Shown here in pieces: positions 31,055 to 39,670 of a stretch of DNA of 39,670 nucleotides. This DNA comes from Hydnum rufescens UP504 (taxonomy: Eukaryota > Basidiomycota > Agaricomycetes > Cantharellales > Hydnaceae), in contig MU128966.1 of NCBI GenBank assembly GCA_014904985.1, forward strand, positions 119,344-159,013, given 5' to 3'. A program made the translations under genes and the position numbers. The notes beneath the pieces were generated by a model. The model saw only the letters and a list, made by a program, of their open reading frames with translations, ran no database searches and was not told where the DNA came from. Positions within the stretch are counted from its first letter, which is position 1. Every line of letters begins with the position of its first letter.

Positions 31055-31535
31055 CGTTTGCTGAAGGACCTCGTCCTGAGCTCCCGCAGTACGGGCACGC
31101 TACTTGCCGAGAGACCTTGTCCTGAGCTCCCGCAGTACAGGCACGCTACTTGCCGAGAGACCTTGTCCTGAGCTCCCGCAGTGCGGGCACGCAACTTGCC
31201 GAGAGACCTTGTCCTGAGCTCCCGCCTTGCGGGCACGCTACTTGCCGAGAGACCTTGCTCTGAGCTCCTGCAGTGCGGGCACGCAGCTTGCCGAGAGACC
31301 TCATCCTGAGCTCCCGCAGTGCGGGCACGCAGCTTGCCGAAGGACCTTGCTCTGAGCTCCCGCGGTGCGGGCACGCAGCTTGCCGAAGGACCTTGCTCTG
31401 AGCTCCCGCAGTGCGGGCACACTACTTGCCGAGAGACCTTGCTCTGAGCTCCCGCAGTGCGGGCACGCAGCTTGCCGAAGGACCTTGCTCTGAGCTCCCG
31501 CGGTGCGGGCACGCAGCTTGCCGAAGGGACAAGCA
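31055..31535. repeat. 46-bp palindromic repeat array, 10 units
   Basis: The word gagctcccgc (or its variants) recurs every 46 bp from 31078 through 31492. Each unit centres on cccgca-g-tgcggg and ends cttgccga(a/g)(g/a). Variants include cttgcggg (fourth unit) and cctgcagtg (fifth). Because 3 x 46 is divisible by three, all frames remain open over long distances; these are not genes. The array ends 77 bp before the ATG of the JmjC-domain gene. Confidence 0.97.
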
Positions 31536-31611
31536 GCTTGCCGAAAGTTTGGTTCCTGGCACCCGTTCAGCCATCTACTCCTGCACAGCAAACCCGACCT
31601 CTCAAAACAAA

Positions 31612-34600
31612 ATGTCCTCTTCTATCTTTCACGCGTGGGCAAAGGGAAGCGACGCGTCTTCTTCGACGTACCTTGAAGGCACCCCCTATACCAAGTCACC
31701 ATCGTCAGTTCTCACGGGGTCCCTGGCCGGCATCTGCTGGAGGTGGCCTAGATCTCGAACTTGGCTAGATTATAGCCCCAAGGACATTGAAGCAGCTGTA
31801 GAATCAGAGTCTAAGATTCTGGGTGCCCATTCAGCCCTCAGCACCTGCCTTGCTGCGGCTGCCAGAAACGTCGCCAATTGGATGAGCCTCGCGCTCACGT
31901 GCAAAGATGCACTTCAGGCTGTCGATCTTGGTCTTATTCCTGTAACCCCTGACGCTTCTCCATCCATCATTCGAACGGACAGTAAAGCGACAAACGCGTT
32001 TATTAATTCGACACGCAGCCTCCTGCTCATGGACATCCTGTTTTGGTACCTGGACGAATCCCCTGCCCCAACCCCTCCTTCTCAACACCCACTCTACAAT
32101 AGTAAGATCCTCGATGACATTCCGACGACAGCCCAAAAACTACCCGCTCTCCTGTGCTTTCGACTTCAGACGTGGGAGGGCGAAATTGTTTCCCAGGCCC
32201 AAATCGAATCCCGAAATATAACCAGCGAACATGACAAGCTGTCCGCTATGCCTGTCGAAAAGGGGCTTGCGTACATTTTGCAGCATGTAGGGGGTCAGGC
32301 GAGCTGGGGAAAGGCAGTTCGGAATGTAGCCGCTGTAGCTCTGGGCGTCCAATCATTACTCCAACCCGAGGTAGGAAGTGCAGTCAAGGATCTGAACGTT
32401 GGCTCATATGATCAAATAGGACGCCATTGACTTGAAACTGAAAGTCTCCGCAGAGCGCTCACTTATTGCTGCCTGCAGCATTAGTCCAATCGCTCTGCTG
32501 CTCCCTGAAGTTATCGACCCAATCCATCGGGAAATCACAAGATATGAGTGGCTTATGGTGTGTCCCAGTTTGTATCCTCAATGCAGACTCTGATCAAATT
32601 ACCAGATGTGGAGATTTGGACAACCACCAGCAGCTGCTCGAGGCTACGACAAGAGAACCTTATTTATGGAGCGAACGATTTGGGATGCTATTATGGAAAT
32701 CAACACCGGGGAGCGCAGCATTTTCCAAACATACACCGCAACGCCCGAAACACCTGGAGCATCTGGACCGAACAATGGAAAACAACGACATCTTGATATT
32801 CAACGATTCAAGGACATCATACTATCAGCAATCCAAGCTATGAATGAGGTCTCGGGGCCAGATCTGGCGGGTTTGAAGAAGAAGCCAAATAAAAAGGCAC
32901 CAAAAGTAAACCTCCAGGTCCAAAAGGTTGCTGGAGAGCTCGAGAGAGTGAAGGGTGAGTCAAAGTACAACCCAACGCATACAAATGGCTGAGTTGTTGT
33001 CCAGCATTATATGAGGAAGCCTTGCAAAAAATTGAGCAAATGAAGATGCAAGGGCAGACAGAGCTCAATTCTCAGCCCGCTACAACCCAATCTCCTCAAT
33101 CTTCCACTGTGTCGTCCAATCCAAAACCAAGACCAATCCAACTATCAGACCTTGACAACCTATTCAAAATTCACCCTGACCCAGAAGAAGACAACCCAAC
33201 TACGCAGCTTGAGTGTCAGACCACCCAACCCAAGCTATCGCCTGGAAAACCTTCCAATCCAACCACCATTGAGCCATCTGGCCTAACTTCAAAAAAATCC
33301 ACAATAATTCCCCTAAGCGAAGCTATCCTTTCTCCTTTGAAAATTCTACAACCTAGTATTCCTGACCAGCCAAGCCCGTCCAACCGTAATTCTCCAAACA
33401 TCCCGGCATGCGCATGTGGAATCGCTACAAGTGGATTTCAGGAAGAGTGCGCTCAAGAAGAGCACCATACGCCTGCAGTGGAAGACGTCCGTCTCAGGTA
33501 TCTCGACCAACTTTTGTCGAAACTCCTCCCAACCTACCTGAAGGAGATGAGGCATACTTTCCCTCCGAGCCTGACTGGGAAACGGTAGAATTTGAGGACG
33601 CTGGAGAAGATCGCGGTCTTATCGCCAAACTCTGGTTCAACGGAGCGTATTGCGATCGCACGGCTCTCAACAAACGCGCGATCTCAGAGGAGAAGAAAGA
33701 AAGTGCTGGAGTGGTAGCGCGCGACCAAGGGCCATATCAGGCTAGGCAGGCAGATTCTTCTGTCTTTTGGGCGCGTGGGGAAAGATCTATGCATCTGGTC
33801 CTGGCTCTTCGATCTGCGTATGATTGGCTACGCGCAAAGCCAAAGCAGAGCCCTGGCCAGCTCGATCTCTTTCTTATGGGCTTCCTCAATTGTGCCAAGA
33901 ACACTTTTCTCAGGCGGAGTCTTGAGGTAAGGAGCTTGCAACTTGACTTGCATTTCACCACTGGCTAAAAACGTGATCAGGTTCCTGTATACGCACCTCC
34001 AGTTGGCCCCCAGGTACCAGACGAGCTGGTGGGAAAACAGGTCAGCGAGCAGCTCGGCGAGCAGCTCGAAAAGGAGGTCGAAAAGGAGGTCGGCGAGCAA
34101 GTCGGCGAGCAGCTCGAAAAGGAGGTCAGCGAGCAAGTCGGCGAGCAGCTCGAAAAGGAGGTCGGCGAGCAAGTCGGCGAGCAGCTCGAAAAGGAGATCG
34201 GCAAACAGAGCGGGGAAAAGGTGCATCGTTTCTCCTATGACAGTCATGTTTCGCACCACTTACCCAAGAGCAGACCAACACTGGCAGGGAAACTCGTAGC
34301 AAAACTGCCGTACTCTCAACTGAAACACCCGAACTAAAACGGAAGGAGAGGTCGGAGGACACCGAGGATTCTACCAAGCCCAAAAAGCAGAAAGTTGCCA
34401 AGCCTAAACAATCTGGCTCCAAACGCGGACTCTCAGACGACGACAAAGATGCCAAGCAATCAGCGAAGAAGGCTCGAAAAGATATCAAGGATGCGATTGC
34501 CACCGTTGGAGAAATAGAGCGGGTAATGAGGAAAAATGGTCTCCAGGTGCGTGAGACCTAAACTCATTGTTTTTCTTTGACGAATGACGAACTCCATTCA

Positions 34601-36316
34601 GAATATCTCAAATACTGACAATCTGTCTGATCTCTCAGCACCCGCTGAAAACAATCCCGAGGTTTGTACTCTCTTGCATTCTTGTACTGATATTGGAGCT
34701 TCTAACAACGTTTACAGGTAATATATGAACCGTTTGCTTGGCACACCTGGAAAATCAACAAGCGTGGCGAGTTGAAGCTCAAAGAGGTGGTATTCAGATA
34801 CCCGGTCTGGAAAAGTGAAAAGGTGCGACAGAATACTTGAGGCTTCAGTGAGAATCTTGTTGATGCCAGGAACCAGGACAAAAATGACGAGGACGATGAA
34901 CTCCCCGATGATCAAAAGCGTCCTTCGCAATATCGGGACTGGAAAGAACTCTCAGCGATTATGGAGCAGGAACGCGCTCACCTACCAACCTCACCAAATA
35001 AAGAGGCAGATTCTCCATCGTTCCTGAAAGTGCTATCAGGACCCCAGAGTGACACCTTGAAGGAATCTGAAGCCACGGATCTCTTTCGTAAACATGCGAT
35101 ACTTGTCGTCGATACAGTCCTTGACCAGACTTGGAGCAGGGAGGCTGCAGCTTCAATCCTCCACCTGCGACCTAGCACAAGGGTACCAGTTCATGGTAGG
35201 TCTATCCAAACCGTCATGATAGGCAGACTATCTGATATTTCCACAGTACTGAATGAACGCACGTTGAAGCACTCAGCTGTGATCAGGGGTGCAACTATTG
35301 GCGACGTCATAGATGAGGGGTTGTTGAACCAGCATCGATCTCTCAACGTTCTATCGATCCCTCTGACATCGCCAACGCATCAATCTCCCTTGGAAAGGTG
35401 AGAAATATTTATTGAGGATAGGATGTGCGTTGAACTTTGAGGATAAAGGATCCTGGCATCAGACACAGAGTCTTGGCACTCTACTATGACAGCAGCTGAG
35501 GCTGTTGCTGCCAACGTGCCCCCCAAGACTAAATGGTGGGGAATGCTCACCCTGTCTGGGTGCATGCATTCGCCCCATATAGATTCTGAGGGTCTTTGCA
35601 CAACAATGACAATGCACGTCGGCTATAAAGTGTTTGTCATATGCAAAGATCCTTACAGCTTCTCCCTTGCAATGGATGATGAAGAATGGACCATTGAGGG
35701 CTGTCTGAAGAGTGCCCAGTGGCAGGTGGTCGTTATTCCACCTGGTGGAACCCTGTATGTCCATCCTGTCTCCAACTTGTTGTACAATGCTCAACTGCTT
35801 CACAGATTTATTCCAGCTGGTCACATACACTTTGCTTTTACACCTGAACTTGTTGGTGGCGCAATCCCAGGAGCCATAGCCAGAGGAACACATTTCTACA
35901 GTTGGTGCCGACTCTCCGACACACTTCGCGGCATCTTCCGACTCACCCTCACCGAGCGACGAATCACAAATGCCGAACATGACGAAGTGTGGACGCTTCT
36001 ATCACGAATGCTCCTGGATCTATCGATGCGGCTTGAAAATGGAGAGAGCGACATCCCAGCTCCTGGTGACTTTGGTGACCTACTGGTCCTTATCCTCAGG
36101 TACCAGGACTTGGGGTTTGAGGGTGGAAAAAGTGGCAGTCTCAAAGCTGCTCTGCAAATTGCATACCTCCGGGCCAAAATTGTTCTGGAGAAGGTTAGAA
36201 ATGACTTGCCAGACATTTATGCAGCGTGGAGAAGAAGGGACAGTCAACTCTCAACCTGGATGGAAAATAGTGATGATCTGGATCCTGAGGAGAGAGACAG
36301 ACTGCCTTCTGATTAG
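31612..36316 (+). CDS. Large protein with C-terminal JmjC-like domain (1354 aa, 13 exons)
   Basis: Exons are 31612-32370, 32420-32557, 32606-32954, 33020-33385, 33442-33926, 33981-34220, 34271-34546, 34602-34661, 34718-34822, 34877-35195, 35247-35397, 35449-35754 and 35806-36316. The sum is exactly 1355 codons.

Residues 1-460 are mostly helical and unrecognised. Exon 6 encodes a 12-residue coiled-coil repeat (VGEQVGEQLEKE). Exon 7 is a basic, nuclear-signal-like tract (KPKKQKVAKPKQ). The JmjC-like domain spans about 1060-1220: HSAVIRGATIGDVI, MHSPHIDSEGLCTT with His-x-Asp near 1126-1128, WQVVVIPPGGTLFIPAGHIH with the distal His near 1191, then GTHFYSWCRLSDTLRG. These match JmjC iron ligands and the GGHF-type end strand. 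The family's enzymes demethylate histone lysines or hydroxylate proteins in the nucleus. The 51-bp intron 35755-35805 was inferred because splicing restores the PPGGTLFIPAGHIH strand. A split into two genes (exons 1-2 versus the rest) is possible. Confidence 0.75.
34041..34200. repeat. In-frame 36-bp coding repeat
   Basis: Tandem copies within exon 6 of the JmjC gene built from gtcggcgagcagctcgaaaa-type words. They encode repeats of VGEQ(V/L)GEQLEKE, a heptad-friendly coiled coil. Confidence 0.9.
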
Positions 36317-36885
36317 CAAGCATTTAGTAGGGTAGCTGTGAACTTGGTGGTTCAACGGATGTTTATTGACCTCAATTAATGGTTTTTTACTTGGTGGATC
36401 AGGCAGCTACAGATAGGTGCCTTTAGGAAATGCCATGCCCTAACAAGGGCTTGGTTGCCTTCAGCTCAAATTTCAAACATAAAGCTGCAGGCCTGGAGTA
36501 ATTTAAGTTTCGGTGGTGTTGAACCCTGACAGCTTGGCAGATATCTTGGAGTCGCTGCTCAACCAGGGTGCTGAAGATGAGATCCTGAGACCAGCATTGG
36601 AGCTTCAGGATTTTCAGTCAAGGTGCCCAATATGGCTTGGCGCCCAATGTGGCTTGACACCTGCATGTGCAAACTTGGCGACAGGCTGACTTGGGGGGTC
36701 AAGGCATCTGCTATCCAATGGGACTACATAATATATGCACAGCTGAATATGTACTGCTTACATTACTGCCCTGACCTATCCTAGTTCACTCTGCAGACTG
36801 TCTGTAGAGAGCTGACTGGCCCTCAAAATCACCAAGTTGTTGACTCTGCCAATGCCCACCCTGCAGGCTAAAAGTATCCAGCAGA
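36317..36885. other. Intergenic; no supported gene
   Basis: Contains a short imperfect direct repeat (gcccaatatggcttgg and gcccaatgtggcttga, about 36627-36657) and no recognisable coding sequence. Confidence 0.45.
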
Positions 36886-37580
36886 AACCACCCAGCACCA
36901 TACAATCACTCCAGGGTAGATGGAACTCCTGCCCAGAGCAGTGGTAAGGATCTACATCAGAACGATTGCCCAACTTGAGAAGTAGAGGCTTGCACAAGGC
37001 GGAACTCCTGCCCAGAGCAGTGGTAAGGGCCAAGTGTAGTCCCCCAACCTAGCAAGTTGGTTTCGCTGGGGCAGCCACAGGGACAAGCGGCAGGAACGGG
37101 CAGCAGGGACTGCAAGGAAGAGGAGTTCGGGAGGAAGAAGAACTCAGGAGGAAGAGCTCGGGAGGAAGAGCTCGGGAAGAAGAGCACAGGAAGAAGAGTG
37201 TGGGAGGAAGAGTGTGGGAGGAAGAGTGTGGGAGGAAGAGTGTGGGAGGAAGAGCTCAAGAGGAAGAGTAAGGAGGAAGAGTAAGGAGGAAGAGTGCACT
37301 CACCAAGAAGTACACCAAGGAGCAATACACATACGAAAGTGCGCGCAGAGATAGCATGCACATCTGAGGACCATGCAGGGATGATGGGAACCACCCAGCA
37401 CCATACAATCACTCCAGCGTAGATGGAACTCCTGCCCAGAGCAGTGGTAAGGATCTACATCAGAACGATTGCCCAACTTGAGAAGTAGAGGCTTGCACAA
37501 GGCGGAACTCCTGCCCAGAGCAGTGGTAAGGGCCAAGTGTAGTCCCCCAACCTGGCAAGTTGGTTTCGCTGGGGCAGCCA
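36886..37580. repeat. 192-bp direct duplication (36886-37077 and 37389-37580)
   Basis: The two copies differ at only a couple of positions (cagggtag/cagcgtag and cctagcaag/cctggcaag) and are offset by 503 bp. Each contains an internal double copy of ggaactcctgcccagagcag. The 311 bp between them is mostly a purine-rich minisatellite. No TG...CA ends or primer-binding site are visible, so this looks like a recent segmental duplication rather than a miniature LTR element. Confidence 0.92.
37117..37295. repeat. Purine-rich minisatellite (aggaagagtgtggg and variants)
   Basis: About a dozen 12-14-bp units between the two 192-bp copies. The strong A/G bias keeps frames open, which is not evidence of coding. 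Confidence 0.85.
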
Positions 37581-37721
37581 TAGGAAGATTGAAGATACAA
37601 GTGGAATCTGTAGAGGCAATCTCCAGGTTAGTCTGATGCCCAGTACTGGATAAGCAAGGCTTGAAATGAACAGGACCGAGCGTCTATGCAGTTCGCAGAA
37701 ATTTTCATTGAAAGTGTTGGC

Positions 37722-38018
37722 ATGCAACTTGCCGAAGAACTTTGCTGTTAGCTCCCGCAGTGCGGGCACGCAACTTGCCGAAGAACTTTGCTGTTAGCTC
37801 CCGCAGTGCGGGCACGCAACTTGCCGAAGAACTTTGCTGTTAGCTCCCGCAGTGCGGGCACGCAACTTGCCGAAGAACTTTGCTGTTAGCTCCCGCAGTG
37901 CGGGCACGCAACTTGCCGAAGAACTTTGCTGTTAGCTCCCGCAGTGCAGGCACGCAACTTGCCGAAGGAGCTGGTCCTGAGCTCCCGCCTTGCGGGCACG
38001 CTACTTGCCGAAGGGCCA
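37722..38018. repeat. 46-bp palindromic repeat array, 6 units
   Basis: Same unit and orientation as the 31055-31535 array, with gctcccgcagtgcgggcacg recurring at 46-bp spacing from about 37751. The linker (aactttgctgtta) differs in five units, while the sixth (gagctcccgccttgcgggca) matches the fourth unit of the first array. The two arrays bracket the JmjC-domain gene. Confidence 0.97.
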
Positions 38019-38510
38019 CTCCTGCAGTGGGGTCAAATATAAGCCTACCAGACATATACCTCTATTTGCAAGTAGCTTTCCAGGAAGAAAAAGTGTTTTC
38101 TTGGAAATGCTGCCAGCTGCTTCCAGCTTTACTCCTGACCAGACATTTTGTAATGTCAGAGCACTTGTGGGGTGATTTCACCAAATAGTTTGACCAGTTT
38201 TGGGAGTTCAATCATATGCAAGTCCAGTAGACACATCAAGCAGAATTGCTAATTATCCTTTAGCCCCCGTAAAAGTCTGGCACGGGATATTCACTTGGAA
38301 GAGAGCTGATCCCAAAAATAGGACTAAACTCGCTACAAACTAGAGGGCCCAAAACCACTGTAACCTGTTACTAGGTGGCCGTGGAGACACCATTCAACCC
38401 TGATGTGGGTGCAGAACGAATTTGTTGTAGAGTGCGGTGTGACACTTTGGCACGGCAGTGACGATCGGGCCACAGCCGATCCCGGGATCTGCCGACTTTT
38501 GTCTCCTGAA
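38019..38510. other. Intergenic, upstream region of coiled-coil copy B
   Basis: No supported gene; presumably contains the promoter of the 38511 gene, but no clear core element was identified. Confidence 0.4.
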
Positions 38511-39334
38511 ATGAGCACCGTCGAAAGCACCTTCTCCGCCTCGTCTGAACCCTACAATACAACGGAATCTGTGTTTGATGCACATGAGATGACTTTTGAC
38601 AGAGATGGTGATTACTACGTGGATAAAGAAACGGAAATTGATGTATGCTCGACACCAAGTAACTATATCTTACTGAAGACTATCCATATCTAGGAGTTGA
38701 AAGACCGCGTCATCGAACTTGAAGATGAAGTATCATTACTACAGGCAAGTCATAACACTTCAAAGCATGCATTGGAGTATACACCATGGGTCAAGTGAGG
38801 AGAGACCAGGACGCGTGTCCAAGTACGTGCCTGGGACCATGCCTGGGAACGCTCTTGGGAACATGCCTGGGAAAACGCCTGGAAACACGCCTGGGAACAC
38901 TACTGGGAGCCCACATCAAGTCATTCTTTTGTACTGACGCTGAACTGGTTTAGGCTCAACTAGAAAGGGAGCGAAACCTCCGCAGCTCGGCCGAAAAGCA
39001 TGTGGAAACTCTACTGGAGATAGTGAGTGCACTATTCTCCACCACCTGCCAGAGATTCATGCGTTCATTTCTCTCTAGACAAAGAAGAGATCATTTTCCA
39101 AGTCCAGTCAAGACTACATGCGTGATCTTCAAGAGCGGATCCGCCAATATCAGGTATGACAATTCCCCTGCCTCCGCATTGCCAATTTACAGTATTCTCT
39201 AGCACGATCTCGAGGATGCCAAGGAAGAAGTTGACTACTGGAAGAATGGACTCAAGGAGTTAATCACTCGTGCAGATTGTGGAATACAAGGTGTCACTAT
39301 TCATGATCAGACATCAGCACTCAATGATGCTTGA
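38511..39334 (+). CDS. Small coiled-coil protein, copy B (152 aa, 5 exons)
   Basis: Exons are 38511-38642, 38694-38744, 38954-39022, 39079-39153 and 39203-39334 (132, 51, 69, 75 and 132 nt), all phase 0. The N-terminus is Ser/acidic (STFSASSEPYNTTESVFD). Then come ELKDRVIELEDEVSLLQ, SAEKHVETLLEI, KKRSFSKSSQDYMRDLQERI and DAKEEVDYWKNGLKELIT. Every internal motif has its counterpart in copy A (27435-28030). Intron 2 starts with GC (cag|gcaagt) rather than GT and is about four times longer than its counterpart because it holds a minisatellite. The protein is likely a dimeric coiled coil of unknown role. The pair flanks the dioxygenase and JmjC genes. Confidence 0.8.
38828..38910. repeat. Minisatellite in intron 2 of copy B (gcctgggaacac-type units)
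   Basis: About seven degenerate 10-12-bp units built on gcctgggaac/a, located between the GC donor at 38745 and the acceptor at 38953. Confidence 0.8.
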
Positions 39335-39559
39335 TAATCTTGTACCCATCTTGTACTCCCCTTCCAGCTTCCAGTAAAACATTTACTGTATCCCTCGCCC
39401 ATCTTGTTCGATACTTTTAGTATAGTATAGTGTATTTGACTTGTCTACACACCAAACTCTACCTGCCCCTTGAATATTGCATCATGGGGTGCTACTGCAA
39501 TGCTCCAGCGTAAATTTATGCTAGCACAATGGATTGGAGTGATTCTTCAAGGAATTCTT

Positions 39560-39670
39560 CAAGGTTGGCAAACCAACCCAACCCAACACAAAGGCTCCAA
39601 CCCAAAGGGCTCCAAAGACTCCAAGGGCTCCAAAGGCTCCAACCCAAAGGCTCCAACACAAAGGATCCAA
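39560..39670. repeat. ggctccaa-type tandem repeat at the window end
   Basis: Repeats of (a)aaggctccaa with 8-18-bp spacing run to the last base, preceded by a small palindrome gttggcaaaccaac near 39563. Confidence 0.8.

Noticed and set aside
31045..31591. Long overlapping open frames on both strands with LRARTAGAQ-type repeated peptides
   Set aside because: They arise because the 46-bp palindromic unit contains no stop codon in these frames; frames are open on both strands and the repeat is intergenic.
33828..34259. Minus-strand frame with LLADLLFELL repeats resembling a membrane protein
   Set aside because: Antisense of the coding coiled-coil repeat in exon 6 of the JmjC gene.
37057..37412. 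Glu/Arg/Gly-rich plus-strand frame and Ser/Leu/Pro-rich minus-strand frame
   Set aside because: Translation of the purine-rich minisatellite and the 192-bp repeats; no start context, introns or domain.
36886..37580. Miniature LTR (TRIM) retrotransposon
   Set aside because: The direct repeats lack TG...CA ends, and no primer-binding site or polypurine tract is placed correctly; simple duplication is more economical.
1..39670. tRNA or rRNA genes
   Set aside because: I looked for B-box-like GTTCRANNC with a matching acceptor stem and for rRNA signature stretches and found no convincing candidate by eye.

Overview
This is fungal nuclear DNA, most likely from a basidiomycete (Agaricomycete). Genes are split by many 48-62 bp GT-AG introns. 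Recognisable fragments belong to fungal families: a velvet regulator, a Bem46-type alpha/beta hydrolase, and the HNH-nuclease family whose C-terminus carries an SGAAEY motif. No bacterial, plastid or mitochondrial features were seen.

Layout. (1) 1-8.3 kb is a patchwork of small genes and gene remnants: a Tyr-rich 109-aa protein (2001-2330), a long hairpin (2737-2846), an HNH-family gene without its HNH core (3249-4326, minus), half of a velvet domain (about 4630-5170) and the N-terminus of a Bem46-like hydrolase (6525-7023, minus). (2) 8.3-13.1 kb is repeat-derived and poor in CpG: an element with ~230-bp inverted arms, a decayed ORF with in-frame stops, the C-terminal end of a LINE-type ORF2, and a 76-bp minisatellite whose unit carries a perfect short palindrome. 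(3) 13.1-17.9 kb holds a promoter-like palindrome cluster, a frameshifted gene cut by a 25-N gap, a fold-back element with ~240-bp inverted arms, a strongly pyrimidine-biased tract and a three-copy repeat. (4) 18.1-21.7 kb holds a PD-(D/E)XK-like gene head-to-head with an unknown gene, then a frameshifted HNH_2-type nuclease. (5) 21.9-39.3 kb is a block of well-formed, multi-intron genes. On the minus strand are a 176-aa ORF, a 5-exon gene and a 9-exon, 515-aa Ser/Ala-rich protein with C-terminal nuclear localisation signals. On the plus strand are a 5-exon coiled-coil gene, a 9-exon 700-aa candidate Tet/JBP-like 2OG-Fe(II) dioxygenase, a 13-exon 1354-aa protein with a C-terminal JmjC-like domain, and a second coiled-coil gene paralogous to the first.

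The most interesting region is 25.3-39.3 kb. Two candidate Fe(II)/2OG-dependent enzymes of chromatin/DNA-modification type sit together, bracketed by a paralogous pair of coiled-coil genes with identical internal exon lengths (51, 69 and 75 nt). Two arrays of a 46-bp palindrome-bearing repeat flank the JmjC gene. Splice models for the four larger genes keep frame to the exact base over 5-13 exons. This contrasts with the left half, where nearly every recognisable gene is truncated or frame-scrambled. The functional link between the island's genes is inference. All splice models were drawn by eye from consensus sites and frame continuity.
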